Assembly (NCBI RefSeq): GCF_014192095.1
Contig: NZ_JACHXN010000017.1
Span: 1 to 64,000, forward strand
Direction of reading: 5' to 3'
DNA: 64,000 nucleotides
Source of the DNA: Phyllobacterium trifolii
GTDB lineage: Bacteria > Pseudomonadota > Alphaproteobacteria > Rhizobiales > Rhizobiaceae
The translations under genes and the position numbers were made by a program. The first letter of the stretch is position 1. The number at the start of each line of letters is the position of its first letter. Positions 9,977 to 19,467 of the stretch are shown here, one piece after another. The notes below the pieces were generated by a model, which worked only from the letters and a program-made list of their open reading frames with translations, made no database searches and had not been told where the DNA came from.

Positions 9977-10015
9977 CTTTCATCGGTGTCGCTGCAGCAA
10001 TAATCGATGGTCGCC

Positions 10016-10822
10016 TTAACGTTGTAGGCTGACCGTTGTTCCTGCCGCCAACTTCGGTGCACTCCCCATTTGCGCGATAATCGGCTGTGCACCACTGGCA
10101 GCTAAAGCAATGACCCGCTCGTCCGTTGGCCCGGCATTGGTAACGAGCGTCCAGGACCGCGGTAGCGCTGTCCAGGCAGATTGTTCTGCCCGACCCAGCT
10201 TCGTGGCATCCGCCAGAACAACCACGTCACGCGATTGCTCGATCATCGCGCTTTTAACAAAGGCCTGATCCAGACTTGCTTCGCAAAGTCCGCGTCCGGC
10301 TACGACACCGTCGGCGCTCATGAAGGCCCGGTCTGCGGTCATGCGCCTCATACATTCGATAGCAAGCGGCCCAACGGTGCCCATGCTTAGCGCACGCACT
10401 GAGCCGCCGACGACGATAAGTTCGATGTCCGGTTCGTTCGCCAGAACCGGTAAGAGGGCCAGGTTCGTGGTAATGACGCGCAGGCGTCTCCCACGCAGCA
10501 ATCGGGCAAATGCAAGCACAGTTGTGCCGGCATCAAGGATGAGGGTCTCCCCATCTTTAACAAGCTCCACTGCGGCGCTGGCAATAGCTTGCTTCTCCAG
10601 ATCCTGCGCCTCCAGACGCTGATCAAGCGTCTTTTCGGGACCATGTGTCGCCAGAACAGCGCCGCCATATGTTCTCAGAACCGCATTTTCATCGGACAGC
10701 CGCTGCAGGTCGCGCCTGACCGTCGAAGCTGATACAGCGAGGCGATCGGCAAGAACGCCAACGTCGACTTCGCCGGCGTGCAGAGCGTGGAGAAGAAGCG
10801 AGCGGCGTTCTTTGCTGCGCAT
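10016..10822 (-). CDS. DeoR-family transcriptional repressor of the acid-sugar operon
   Basis: This regulator has about 268 residues. An N-terminal DeoR helix-turn-helix (VDVGVLADRLAVSASTVRRD) is followed by the sugar-phosphate sensing domain with DAGTTV and the GG..R pattern. ATG 10822 is preferred over TTG 10828. It lies 33 bases after the PdxA-like gene and is the last gene of a four-gene operon, so it probably represses the operon and is relieved by a phosphorylated intermediate. The TTGCG repeats in front of the permease gene are its likely targets. Confidence 0.88.
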   Translation of the reverse strand: MRSKERRSLLLHALHAGEVDVGVLADRLAVSASTVRRDLQRLSDENAVLRTYGGAVLATHGPEKTLDQRLEAQDLEKQAIASAAVELVKDGETLILDAGTTVLAFARLLRGRRLRVITTNLALLPVLANEPDIELIVVGGSVRALSMGTVGPLAIECMRRMTADRAFMSADGVVAGRGLCEASLDQAFVKSAMIEQSRDVVVLADATKLGRAEQSAWTALPRSWTLVTNAGPTDERVIALAASGAQPIIAQMGSAPKLAAGTTVSLQR

Positions 10823-10855
10823 CGACAATACCCCAGATGATGACGATAGGCCGTC

Positions 10856-11857
10856 TTACGCTGCCGCTGGCTTGGGTGCAAGGTCGACCGCCTGGCGCAG
10901 CGCTTCTACGAGGCTGCGCTCGTCGGCAATCCCCTTGCCTGCGATATCAAAAGCTGTCCCGTGATCGACAGAGGTCCGGATGACCGGCAAGCCCACAGAC
11001 ACATTAACTCCCGCTTCGAGGCCAAGGACCTTGATTGGACCGTGTCCCTGATCATGGTACATGGCGACAACCATGTCGTAGTCGCCCCGTCCTGCAAGGA
11101 AAAAAAGTGTGTCGGCGGGCAATGGACCACGCACATCCCATCCTTTGGCTTTGCAGGCTTCGACCGCCGGTGTGATCTTCTCAGCCTCTTCTCCACGCCC
11201 AAAAAGGCCGTTCTCGCCCGCATGGGGATTTATGGCGCATACTCCGATTTTCGGGTTCGCTATCCCGGCCTTTGTCAGCGTGTCGTATCCGCGGGTGATC
11301 ACCCTCTCGACGAGGCCCGGCTCGATTTTGGCGATCGCATCCAGGAGGCCGATATGGGTAGTGACATGAATGACGCGCAGCTTTGGCGAGACGAGCATCA
11401 TGGACACTTCGGGTGTGCCAGTTAGATATGCGAGCAGCTCCGTGTGGCCCGGAAACTTATGACCAGCGGCGTGGAGCGCTTCCTTGCTGAGCGGCGCTGT
11501 GCAGATAGCATGAGCCTGTCCGGAACTGACGACTTCGACTGCTTTCTTGATGTATTGAAATGCAGCTTCGCCCGATATCGCGGAGACCTCACCGAACGGC
11601 AAGTCGCGGGGTACCAGCTTCAGATCGACACATTGAACGCTGTCTGATGAAAACTGCGCCTTCGCCGGGTCGTCAAGTGCCACGACCCGCAGCTGGGTGC
11701 CAATGATCATGCCTGCCTGGCGCAGCCTTTGGGCATCGCCAATTACCAACGGATTGCACATGCTATGCACGCTCGGGTGAGCCAAGGCTTTCATAATGAT
11801 CTCCGGGCCAATCCCCGCAGGGTCACCCATGGTGATCGCAATAGTTGGTCTGCTCAT
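10856..11857 (-). CDS. PdxA2-type 4-phospho-threonate/erythronate dehydrogenase
   Basis: This 333-residue member of the PdxA family has MGDPAGIGPEI at 10-20, GHTELLAYLTG, and the metal-site segment YHDQGHGPIK at about 272-281. Beside a DUF1537 kinase it is expected to be PdxA2, which oxidises and decarboxylates D-threonate 4-phosphate (or the erythronate epimer) to dihydroxyacetone phosphate with NAD. That is established for such pairs; the substrate here is inferred. ATG overlaps the kinase stop as ATGA, showing translational coupling. A role in pyridoxine synthesis is less likely given the neighbours. Confidence 0.85.
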   Translation of the reverse strand: MSRPTIAITMGDPAGIGPEIIMKALAHPSVHSMCNPLVIGDAQRLRQAGMIIGTQLRVVALDDPAKAQFSSDSVQCVDLKLVPRDLPFGEVSAISGEAAFQYIKKAVEVVSSGQAHAICTAPLSKEALHAAGHKFPGHTELLAYLTGTPEVSMMLVSPKLRVIHVTTHIGLLDAIAKIEPGLVERVITRGYDTLTKAGIANPKIGVCAINPHAGENGLFGRGEEAEKITPAVEACKAKGWDVRGPLPADTLFFLAGRGDYDMVVAMYHDQGHGPIKVLGLEAGVNVSVGLPVIRTSVDHGTAFDIAGKGIADERSLVEALRQAVDLAPKPAAA

Positions 11858-13107
11858 GCAAACGATCCCTTCTGCCGAATGCTGCCAAGTTTATCGGCAA
11901 TGCGTAAAAAACTAGATTCGTCGCCAAATGCACCTGCCTTTGTGACGACGGGAATGGACAAGTCCCCAAGTGTGAGGCCGAGCGCTACTCCCGGCTCGAT
12001 TTCGTCGACCAAGCGAATGCCATTGACGCCGAAATGGGACAGCAACGCCGAGGCCGTCTCGCCGCCGGTCGCGGCAAAGGCGCTCATTCTGGACGCGGCC
12101 GGCGTGAGGGCCTCGGCAAGGCCAGATGCCAGGCGACGGCCCAGCGCCATGTTTGGCTCACCGTTCATCCCGATCTCCACGAGGACATCCTGACCCGCAT
12201 CAAGGTGACCAGCGACACGCTCTCCCAGTGCCTTGCGCCCCTCGCCGTCGCAAAGCAGGATATGCGGATCTACCAGGAAATGGACAACGCGACCACTGTC
12301 CGCCAGAGCTCTGGCGCCCATCCTTGAGGTTGCGGCAAGCGAACCGACGATAATTAGCGCACCGTTTTTGGATGCGGTGAATGAAGGCGGTGCGCAAGGG
12401 ATTTTCGGCTCAAGCACCGCAATGGCCTGGGCGAGGCCGGCGCTGCCAATGAATAATGTTTCCTTTGCCGACGGCAGGCTTGCCTCGGCGATCCGAAGAA
12501 GATCGTCGTTTGTCTCGGCGTCGCAAATCGCGACGGAGCTGCCCATGGCCGCTACTGTGCTTAGCGCCTCTCGCAGCACTGCCTCGCCGCCGCGGATCGT
12601 GGAAAGGGGTATCGTTTGCGCCCCAACGCCGGCGGTTGCCAGTACCTCCATGAGGTCAGCGGTCGGATAGGTATGATCGCGCTGCCATAGCTCGGTTTCT
12701 TCAAGCGGGCGTCCGGCGACATGTATGCGACCATTGACGGTAATGCGTGCCGTGTCGGGAAATGCAGGCGCAAAGATGCCAAAGGCAACGCCCGATCGCA
12801 ATTTCATATGCTCTAACGCCATCGCCGTCTCGGCTGCGGGTTGGCCGCGCAAGGTAGAGTCGATCTTCTTGAACAGCGCCCGCTCATCATCGTGCAGCCT
12901 TTCAAGGGCAACCTTGTGCGCTTGCACTGCCGTAAGCGCATCCATTGCGCGGCTGTCGGCATCATAGGAAAAGACTGCAGGCCGTGCCGCGAGATCGACC
13001 ACGCCTCCACCCCAGCTGACGGCGGACGCCTGACCCCGACGAGCAAAAGCGATGGCGCAATCGGCAGCACCTGTCAGATCATCTGCGAGTATGAACCACC
13101 CCATCAA
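11854..13107 (-). CDS. Four-carbon acid-sugar kinase (DUF1537 family, DtnK/DenK-like)
   Basis: At 417 residues this is the normal length. The N-terminal domain begins [15 protein letters not shown], the DUF1537 signature with the substrate-binding Asp pair. The C-terminal nucleotide-binding domain carries [11 protein letters not shown] and [15 protein letters not shown]. The family phosphorylates D-threonate or D-erythronate at O4 with ATP. It overlaps the permease gene upstream and the PdxA2-like gene downstream by 4 bases each, so all three are co-translated. Whether it uses threonate, erythronate or a related acid cannot be decided from sequence. Confidence 0.88.
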   Translation of the reverse strand: MMGWFILADDLTGAADCAIAFARRGQASAVSWGGGVVDLAARPAVFSYDADSRAMDALTAVQAHKVALERLHDDERALFKKIDSTLRGQPAAETAMALEHMKLRSGVAFGIFAPAFPDTARITVNGRIHVAGRPLEETELWQRDHTYPTADLMEVLATAGVGAQTIPLSTIRGGEAVLREALSTVAAMGSSVAICDAETNDDLLRIAEASLPSAKETLFIGSAGLAQAIAVLEPKIPCAPPSFTASKNGALIIVGSLAATSRMGARALADSGRVVHFLVDPHILLCDGEGRKALGERVAGHLDAGQDVLVEIGMNGEPNMALGRRLASGLAEALTPAASRMSAFAATGGETASALLSHFGVNGIRLVDEIEPGVALGLTLGDLSIPVVTKAGAFGDESSFLRIADKLGSIRQKGSFA

Positions 13108-14126
13108 TGTGCCTCTGGCGCTCCGGCGTAAACCGGTGCTGCTGGCTCCGATGCCGGCTCGTCCTCATGGTCGTCCGGACGACCGAAGTTTTTTGCCGCC
13201 CACGCAGTTACGAGCGGTACAAGAATCGCGGTGACGACAACGCAGGCAGCAACAAGCATTGTCGCTGGCGCAGCCGCTTGCGCGTATGCCGGGTTCGCGG
13301 CCGCGACGATCGCCGGAACAGCAGCGGCATTGCCTGCTGTTGAAGCCGCAGCGACGCCGGCGACGCCAGTTCCACCTGTCGCCCGGTCGGCAAAAAACAG
13401 GGCAACACCTGTCACCGCGACCACCGCCACGCCTAGCCCAAGGCCGAGCAGCCCCGCATGCCAGACCTTCATCAGATCGAGACCGGTGCCGAGGGAGAAA
13501 GCGAAAAACGGAATCAGAACAGGGATGGCGCGGCTGAGAAATTCGCGCATGCTCCGATCAAGGTTGCCCAGAATCATGCCGACGACCAAGGGCAGGATCG
13601 CGCCGACAAGTGTCTGCCAGGGGAATGCGGACAAGCCGGCCACACCAAGTGTGACCATCGTCAGGAATGGACCGGACTCCAGTGACATAATCGAGTAGGC
13701 ACCGATGTCACGCGGCCGACCGTATTGACCCATCAATGCCATATAGAGGCCGCCATTTGTATCGTTCATCGCCGCAACGACGGCAAGGGCAGAAATGCCC
13801 GTGAACAGGCCGCCGGTTACCGGCCCCTCTCCCAGGAAATGACCGAAGATTATACCAAGCACCACGGCCATGCCGACCTTTACCGACAACAGTGTGCCAC
13901 CTTTCTTGAGGAGATATGGCGTAGTCTTGAAATCGATGCTTGCGCCCATGCAAACGTAAAACACCGCGAGAATTGAAAGTGCCCCGGTAAAAAGGGCGCC
14001 GGTAAACGAACCGAAGGTCTTCGGCGTGTCCGGGAAAAATGTTGCGATCAGGGCACCCAACAGCAATGGCACAACCATCATGCCGCCGGGGACACGGTCA
14101 ATAGCTGATTTGACTGGAATTTGCAT
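13104..14126 (-). CDS. 2-keto-3-deoxygluconate permease family transporter (KdgT)
   Basis: This inner-membrane protein of 340 residues has about ten hydrophobic segments and starts [20 protein letters not shown], the KdgT family hallmark. [17 protein letters not shown] and the downstream [13 protein letters not shown] are also conserved. ATG 14126 follows AGGAGGAAATT; an earlier in-frame start lacks this. It is the first gene of the operon and presumably imports the acid sugar used by the kinase and dehydrogenase. The hydrophilic tail ([14 protein letters not shown]) is a species-specific extension. Confidence 0.88.
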   Translation of the reverse strand: MQIPVKSAIDRVPGGMMVVPLLLGALIATFFPDTPKTFGSFTGALFTGALSILAVFYVCMGASIDFKTTPYLLKKGGTLLSVKVGMAVVLGIIFGHFLGEGPVTGGLFTGISALAVVAAMNDTNGGLYMALMGQYGRPRDIGAYSIMSLESGPFLTMVTLGVAGLSAFPWQTLVGAILPLVVGMILGNLDRSMREFLSRAIPVLIPFFAFSLGTGLDLMKVWHAGLLGLGLGVAVVAVTGVALFFADRATGGTGVAGVAAASTAGNAAAVPAIVAAANPAYAQAAAPATMLVAACVVVTAILVPLVTAWAAKNFGRPDDHEDEPASEPAAPVYAGAPEAH

Positions 14127-14137
14127 AATTTCCTCCT

Positions 14138-14235
14138 TGCGTGCGCAAATCGCGCAAATGATTAGGCCAGTTTGGCGCAAAAGTCCATTAAGTTTTGCGT
14201 AGTATACGCAAGTGTGATCATTGACTTGCGTGTTT
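14138..14235 (-). promoter_or_regulatory. Cluster of TTGCG-type repeats before the acid-sugar operon
   Basis: At 14195-14211 there is a perfect palindrome TTGCGTA-GTA-TACGCAA. Around it TTGCG or CGCAA occurs repeatedly: GCGCAAAT twice at about 14143-14159, GGCGCAA at 14174-14180, and CTTGCGTG at about 14225. Such arrays are typical DeoR-family operators, and a deoR gene ends the operon. Promoter boxes could not be placed with confidence. Confidence 0.65.
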
Positions 14236-14376
14236 TAGTCAACATGGTTGACCGCTGGATCATGGGTGATGGCGGGTGTGCGGTTTTTCACGATGTAGGG
14301 GCTGGATCATCTTTAGAACGGTGGGGGAGACGATCTCGGTAGGGGAGCTCAGCGCCAGAGGACCGCACCGATCAAA

Positions 14377-14761
14377 TCATTCCGCTCGCCATAGTGACGT
14401 GAAGGGTCCGCCCACGCCGGCAGCTGGGTCGGACGATGGAAACAGCAGGCTGCGCATTGCGTTGCTGCATTGCTGCGGTCGGCGCGTCGCGGCAAATGTC
14501 CCAACTCTGCCCCGGCGGATAGGGCCCACCACGAGGAAATTCAGCTGGCTTCCAGGCGGCAATGCCCGGTCCCCGCCGGCAGGATGGATTACCACATCCC
14601 CCCGCCTGAACGTTGACCTCCTTGCCGCCATGGCCCCCCAACATGGGTTTTGCGGATCCTGCGGCGAACCCGAGCACCTCATGCGCCGTCGAATGGTAGT
14701 GATGATAGCTATAGACACCATTTCGCCGCTGCGGTGGCCAACCGTTACGGTCAAACATCAC
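14377..14761 (-). pseudogene. Frameshifted cupin-domain protein
   Basis: Successive minus-strand frames read NGVYSYHHYHSTAHEVLGFA and LGGHGGKEVNVQAG, then GDVVIHPAGGDRALPP and NFLVVG, then PYPPGQSWDICRDAPTAAMQ, then LLFPSSDPAAGVGGPFTSLW. Together they match one small cupin family ('HYHSTAHEVLG ... GGxxG ... G(D)V(A)V(L)PAG ... YPPGQ.WD.C'). At least three frame changes are needed, so the gene is dead. The histidines of the first cupin motif remain. Confidence 0.75.
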
Positions 14762-15049
14762 CTGGCGCGGCTATCGCTTCCGCACCAATGGACGTCGCTC
14801 CGAGGAAGCCCATAGCCCCAACGATGCTGTTGAACTTTCATCGATCAATGTCCGACATTTCAAGGCCTTCCAATTTGGGGGAGGCGCTTCTCGTGCAGCT
14901 TTCCTTGCCTTAGGCGCAGTGTTTCAGAAAATACGCTGCGGGCATCAGGCCGCACCGGTCGATTAACCGATCTATGGCGCCGAGGACGAAGTTCGCGCTC
15001 GGCTCGTCCACGAACAATCCATTTTCAATCTTGCTGGCTATACTGCCGA

Positions 15050-15345
15050 TAACAACTGCGGCGCCGGGACTGGAACCGCCTGTATGGCCAGCAAGGTCTC
15101 GTTCAGCTGCGCTTGTGCACGCACGCACAAGTCAATGCCGGCGAAATTGATATGGCGAGTACCGGCTTGCCGGTCAGCGAAGATTTTCCGTTTCATAACG
15201 AGGATCATCGATGGACTGGCTGCACCGGAGCAAGTGACGGTATTCGACAATCCATCACGGAAAGCGACGGGATCGTCATCGTTAATGCCGCAATACAATC
15301 ACGCAATTCCAGGTCTGCTCCCTGTGTGGCGGCAGGCACGATAGG
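15050..15345 (+). pseudogene. Remnant of an NADPH-dependent FMN reductase
   Basis: Two plus-strand frames carry pieces of the flavodoxin-like reductase pattern: VNAGEIDMASTGLPVSEDF and ITESDGIVIVNA in one, and PQYNHAIPGLL in the next. This recalls '(A)DG(I)(I)(I)V(T)PEYN.(S)IPG(V)LKNA'. The flavin-binding N-terminus and the C-terminus are missing. It ends about 110 bases before the blh gene. Confidence 0.6.
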
Positions 15346-15390
15346 CAGCGCCGCGAGTTAACGAATGCTACCGACCAATTTCAGCAGGGC

Positions 15391-15432
15391 TTGCAGGGGT
15401 CAACAATATACATTATATTAAATTATATATTG
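15391..15432 (+). promoter_or_regulatory. Promoter and BigR operator of the sulfide operon
   Basis: TTGCAG (15391-15396) and TATATT (15414-15419) are separated by 17 bases. An AT-rich palindrome with perfect 7-base arms CAATATA (15404-15410) and TATATTG (15426-15432) covers the -10. BigR is known to bind an AT-rich inverted repeat overlapping the -10 of this operon in Xylella and Agrobacterium, so the site fits in both place and composition. Confidence 0.8.
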
Positions 15433-15454
15433 ATGATACGAAAGGGATCAATTC

Positions 15455-16753
15455 ATGACGATCACCCGGGTCAATGACCGCCTCTCCGTTATGCCGCAGC
15501 CTGATCCAGGGGAATTCAACTTCCTGCTGGCAAGCGGATTCAAGGCCATAATCAACGTCCGCCCGGTCGGCGAGGAAGCGGGACAGCCTGGCACAAAAGC
15601 CGAGGAGAAAGCTGCGGAACATACAGGTCTTTCCTACAGCTTCATACCGGTCACCGTTGCCACCATCACCGAAGCCGACGTGCAGGCGTTTCACGATGCT
15701 CTTGAGGCATCTGAGGGTCCGGTGGTCGCACACTGTAAATCCGGTACACGGGCCTTGCTCCTCTATGTCATCGGGGAGGTCCTCGACGGCCGCATGAAAT
15801 TGGAGGACATACGATCTGTCGGTGCCGGCTACGCCGTCAACCTGTCGGCGGCGACTACCTGGCTCCAGAAGCATTTCGCGCGCCGTCCGGTCGTCAAAGG
15901 GTTTTTCGACAAGCGCACCTGGAGTATCCAGTACGTGGTTTCCGATCCTGCGACCGATAAGTGTGCTATCGTCGATCCCGTGCTTGATTTCGATGAGAAG
16001 GCGGGAGCGACTTCGACCATCAACGCAGACGCTATCCTTGAATATATCCGGGCGAATAACCTGACGGTCGAGTGGATATTGGACACGCATCCCCACGCCG
16101 ATCACTTGTCCGCCGCCCATTATCTGAAGGAAAAGACGGGCGCCGCGACGGCAATCGGCGAGCGTGTGGTCGATGTCCAGAAGCTCTGGAAAGGCATCTA
16201 CAATTGGCCTGAGCTTGCGACCGATGGGTCGCAGTGGGATCGGCTGTTCGCTCATGGCGAAACCTTCAAGGTGGGGTCGATTGATGCGAAGATCATGTTC
16301 TCTCCTGGCCATACGCTTGCTTCCATCACTTATGTGATCGGTGACGCCTCCTTCGTGCACGATACGCTGTTCATGCCCGACAGCGGCACGGCGCGTGCGG
16401 ATTTCCCGGGCGGCGACGCGCGCCTGCTCTGGAGGTCGATACAGGAAATCCTGGCGCTGCCGGACGAAACGAGGATCTTCACCGGTCACGACTACCAGCC
16501 GCAGGCGCGCGCTCCCCGCTGGGAGTCTACGGTCGCCGAGCAGAAAAAAACGAACCCTCATCTGGCCGGAGTGTCCGAGGAGGAATTCGTCAAGTTGCGC
16601 ACCGAAAGAGATAAGACGCTTCCGATGCCGAAGCTTATCCTGCACGCGCTGCAGGTCAATGTCCGGGGCGGACGGCTTCCGGAACCGGAATCGAATGGCA
16701 AGCGCTATCTGAAGTTCCCTTTGGATGCACTTGAAGGAGCCGCTTGGTCATGA
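15455..16753 (+). CDS. blh: Blh: DUF442 (rhodanese-like) fused to a metallo-beta-lactamase persulfide dioxygenase
   Basis: This 432-residue bifunctional protein acts on sulfide-derived persulfides. Residues 1-140 form a DUF442/TIGR01244 domain with HCKSGTR (Cys94), the sulfurtransferase/phosphatase-like loop. From about 150 a metallo-beta-lactamase domain carries THPHADH (His212, His214, Asp216, His217), His286 in SPGHT, Asp309 and His345 (FTGHDY), as in ETHE1-like persulfide dioxygenases. ATG 15455 follows AAGGGA. It is the first gene of the BigR operon and overlaps bigR by 4 bases. Together the two domains are thought to turn sulfide into sulfite, which the last gene exports. Confidence 0.93.
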   Translation: MTITRVNDRLSVMPQPDPGEFNFLLASGFKAIINVRPVGEEAGQPGTKAEEKAAEHTGLSYSFIPVTVATITEADVQAFHDALEASEGPVVAHCKSGTRALLLYVIGEVLDGRMKLEDIRSVGAGYAVNLSAATTWLQKHFARRPVVKGFFDKRTWSIQYVVSDPATDKCAIVDPVLDFDEKAGATSTINADAILEYIRANNLTVEWILDTHPHADHLSAAHYLKEKTGAATAIGERVVDVQKLWKGIYNWPELATDGSQWDRLFAHGETFKVGSIDAKIMFSPGHTLASITYVIGDASFVHDTLFMPDSGTARADFPGGDARLLWRSIQEILALPDETRIFTGHDYQPQARAPRWESTVAEQKKTNPHLAGVSEEEFVKLRTERDKTLPMPKLILHALQVNVRGGRLPEPESNGKRYLKFPLDALEGAAWS

Positions 16754-17091
16754 CGATGGACAGCATGGAGACGAAGAAGACACGAATGAGTCCACAGGAC
16801 ATGGGCGCCCGAGCCGCGCAGGTGTCGGGCCTGCTCAAGACACTTGCACACCCCGGCAGACTGATGCTGGTCTGCACGCTTGTGGAGGGCGAATTCTCGG
16901 TGGGCGAGCTTGAGGTGAAGACGAACATTCACCAGCCGCATCTGTCGCAGCACCTGACATGGTTTCGCGAGGTGGGGATTGTCGCGACTCGCCGCGAGGG
17001 CAAGCAAATATTCTACAGCCTGACGGAGGAGAAGGCGGCGCAGCTCGTGAACGCGCTCTATACGATTTTCTGCCAGGAGGACGGACAATGA
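16750..17091 (+). CDS. bigR: BigR, ArsR-family sulfide/persulfide-responsive repressor
   Basis: This winged-helix repressor has 113 residues. The recognition region is VKTNIHQPHLSQHLTWFREV. Starting at ATG 16750 (MTMDSMETKK) places the two conserved cysteines at 42 (LVCTLV) and 108 (IFCQED), exactly the pair that forms the inactivating disulfide in Xylella BigR. This supports 16750 over the ATG two codons earlier. The ATG overlaps the blh stop (ATGA). It likely represses its own operon at the 15404-15432 palindrome and is released by persulfide. Confidence 0.93.
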   Translation: MTMDSMETKKTRMSPQDMGARAAQVSGLLKTLAHPGRLMLVCTLVEGEFSVGELEVKTNIHQPHLSQHLTWFREVGIVATRREGKQIFYSLTEEKAAQLVNALYTIFCQEDGQ

Positions 17092-17495
17092 TGGCCTATC
17101 TTCCATCGCTTCTGGGGGGCATGCTCATCGGCATATCGGCTGTCATGCTGCTCCTCCTTAACGGCAGAATTGCAGGGATCAGCGGCATCGTCGGCCGTCT
17201 TGCTCAAGGTACGAATGTTACGACGAACCTCGCATTCGTTGCAGGTCTGATGCTTGGTCCGGTTGTTTTCCTATACGTTTTCGGCCAATGGCCTGACGTG
17301 CAGATAACCGTTGGCTGGCCCCTGGTTGTCGCCGGTCTGCTGGTCGGATTTGGTTCACGGATGGGCTCCGGCTGCACAAGCGGCCACGGCGTTCTCGGCC
17401 TCGCACGTCTTTCATCGAGATCGGCCGTTGCCGTTGCGACCTTTCTAACCACCGGCGCGGTGGCAGTGGCCGTCATGAGAGGTGCAGGCCTGTGA
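17088..17495 (+). CDS. YeeE/YedE-family membrane protein (DUF395), first half of a transporter
   Basis: This 135-residue membrane protein has about four hydrophobic helices. The conserved segment FGSRMGSGCTSGHGVLGLAR contains the Cys that in YeeE proteins takes part in sulfur-compound (thiosulfate) passage. ATG 17088 overlaps the bigR stop. It pairs with the next gene, the two halves together corresponding to one YedE-type protein. Its place in the BigR operon suggests transport of a reduced sulfur species. Confidence 0.9.
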   Translation: MMAYLPSLLGGMLIGISAVMLLLLNGRIAGISGIVGRLAQGTNVTTNLAFVAGLMLGPVVFLYVFGQWPDVQITVGWPLVVAGLLVGFGSRMGSGCTSGHGVLGLARLSSRSAVAVATFLTTGAVAVAVMRGAGL

Positions 17496-17923
17496 CACGA
17501 CAACTACTGCAGCCTATTGCTGCCCTTGTATCGGGAACGGTCTTCGGGTTCGGTCTGGTCTTGTCAGGTATGCTGAACCCGGCCCGAGTCCAGGGGTTCC
17601 TGGACATCTTCGGAGTATGGGATCCGAGCCTCGCTTTTGTCCTCGGCGGAGCGGTGATGGTCGCCTTCATCGGTGTCCGGACCATGTACCGGTTGGACAA
17701 ACCTGCTTTCGACGAGACTTTTCAGGTCCCGACAAAAAAGAGGATCGACGCCCCCCTTGTATTTGGCTCAGCGCTCTTTGGTTTGGGCTGGGGCATCGGT
17801 GGCTTCTGTCCAGGACCGGCCGTCGCGTCACTGTCCGTAGGTCTTACCGAATCCTTCCTGTTCGTAGCCGCCATGCTCGTCGGGATGACAATCCATGATC
17901 GGATCTGGAGCAGGCGGGGATGA
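17492..17923 (+). CDS. YeeE/YedE-like membrane protein (DUF6691), second half of the transporter
   Basis: This 143-residue membrane protein starts at GTG 17492, overlapping the previous stop. It has LVLSGMLNPARVQGFLDIFG and GLGWGIGGFCPGPAVASL, with a conserved Cys like the GCTSGHG motif of its partner. The usual partner arrangement is two adjacent small genes as here. It is translationally coupled to the TauE/SafE gene, whose ATG overlaps its stop. Confidence 0.88.
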   Translation: MTRQLLQPIAALVSGTVFGFGLVLSGMLNPARVQGFLDIFGVWDPSLAFVLGGAVMVAFIGVRTMYRLDKPAFDETFQVPTKKRIDAPLVFGSALFGLGWGIGGFCPGPAVASLSVGLTESFLFVAAMLVGMTIHDRIWSRRG

Positions 17924-18685
17924 GCTATTCAATCATCTCGGTGGTTGGGTCCGGCGGCATCGTAGGTTTTATGCTTGGCCTCCTCGGCGGTGGCGGCTCC
18001 ATACTCGCGACACCGCTGTTGCGCTACGTCGTCGGGGTCGTCCAGCCGCACGTCGCCATCGGAACCGGAGCGCTTGCTGTCTCGTTGAACGCCTTAGCGA
18101 ATTTCGGCATCCACGCTTCCAAGGGCCACGTCTGGTGGAGGTGCGCCATCGTCTTTTCAGCTCTTGGGGTGGTCGGAGCCTTGGCAGGAGCGACACTTGG
18201 CAAGGCTATGGACGGGGAGCGTTTGCTGTTCCTGTTCGGGATCGTCATGCTCGTCATCGGCGGCCTAATGCTGATGCCAAGGAAGCCGGTTCCTGAAAAA
18301 GCTCAGCCGGTCGATCTTAGGATGTGCCTGATGACTGCTGCTGTGGCGTTAGCCGCCGGGGCCGCGTCAGGCTTCTTCGGCATCGGGGGAGGCTTTCTGA
18401 TCGTGCCCGGGCTCATCCTGGCGACCGGAATGCCCATGATCAGCGCAGTTGGATCGTCGCTTCTGTCGGTAGGTGCCTTCGGACTTGCGACAGCAATCAA
18501 ACTATGCGGCTTCGGGGCTGATCGACTGGATACTGGCCGCAGAGTTCATCGGGGGTGGGATCGGCGGCGGCGTTATTGGCATGTTGCTGTCGACTCGTCT
18601 GAACCACTATAAGGGTCTCCTAAACCGCTTGTTTGCGGGGCTGATTTTGGTCGTGGCCGCCTATGTGCTTTACCAAAGTGTTTAA
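17920..18685 (+). pseudogene. TauE/SafE sulfite exporter with a frameshift in the last third
   Basis: ATG 17920 opens a TauE/SafE permease (GFMLGLLGGGGSILATPLLR, then GFFGIGGGFLIVPGLILATG). After GLATAI (about 18500) one extra A in the AAA of 'ATCAAAC' shifts the frame, and the open frame ends uselessly at 18612. Removing it restores NYAASGLIDWILAAEFIGG and GLLNRLFAGLILVVAAYVLY with a proper end at 18685. It should export the sulfite made by Blh. The single-base insertion could be a sequencing error; if real, the operon lacks its exporter or makes a truncated one. Confidence 0.85.
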
Positions 18686-19179
18686 GCGCCAACACCGGCC
18701 AAGTTTCCAAGATTTCCGCTTAAATGCACGCTTCAGTGCTGTGCTTCGGTTTAAGGGCGTCTGACACGAACACGGGACCGGGTCGCAGCAATAACTATAG
18801 ATTCCCGTTGCATGGCAATTTGATCGCCAGTGTGTCGCGAACTCGTAAAAACAAATATCCAGTGGTATCTCGGGGTGGTTTACTTTCGACGTTATATCGG
18901 CGACCACTGGACGGCGAGCGTTGATAAAATCGTCGACGGTACCATATCCATGCCTGGACGGGCCAAAGGGACGCTCTATTCGGCGTGTTGAAGTCAAGCG
19001 TCGTCGCGCTTCCGGCTTTTTCTATTGCGGCTGACGTCGTTCACGGGGCTTCGCTTCTCTTAGGGATCGGCTCTTGGCCCTCCCAGTATGGATCAGAAGA
19101 ACGAAGCGGCTCAATCTTCCTCGCGTCCTGGTCGCAATGCCCGCGGGTCAAACATCAAACGATGTCCTCGCGGTGTAGG
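18686..19179. other. Intergenic stretch without a recognised gene
   Basis: Open frames on both strands are short and unlike known proteins. A minus-strand frame (18997 to 18620) contains GTVDDFINARRPVVADI, which I do not recognise. Transposon-related debris is possible because an integrase fragment follows. Confidence 0.4.
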
Positions 19180-19440
19180 AGGGGCGGCTTTCGGCTAAGC
19201 TTTCTGAGACGCTCAGGTAGTGAGCGCATGCTGCTCAGTGTCGAGCGCGGCAAAGGCGGCCGGTATCGCAACGCCATGCTGTCGCAAGACCTGCTCTTGT
19301 TGCTGTGGAAGGTCGGGCGGCAGCAAGGCGTAACCGCATCGTCGTCGAGGCGGCCCAGGCCGCCGATATCGCCAAGCGGGCCGGGCCGCACACCCTGCGC
19401 CACAGCTTCGCCACCACCTCAGTTACGGCAAGAAAGTTGC
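19180..19440 (+). pseudogene. Remnant of a tyrosine recombinase (integrase of the type next to IS91 transposases)
   Basis: One frame reads SERMLLSVERGKGGRYRNAM then LSQDLLLLLWKVGRQQG. Another reads EAAQAADIAKRAGPHTLRHS with FAT, the catalytic HxLRHSFAT box of tyrosine recombinases. The parts are out of frame and the first Arg region and the final Tyr are missing. The GKGGKYR...AMLSP pattern is that of integrases accompanying IS91-like elements. Confidence 0.7.
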
Positions 19441-19467
19441 GGCGGTTGCTATTGCCGCTATCCGGTT

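Noticed and set aside
15413-16645. Open frame of 410 codons on the minus strand over blh
   Set aside because: Antisense to the intact blh gene with all catalytic motifs; no ribosome site or known domain.
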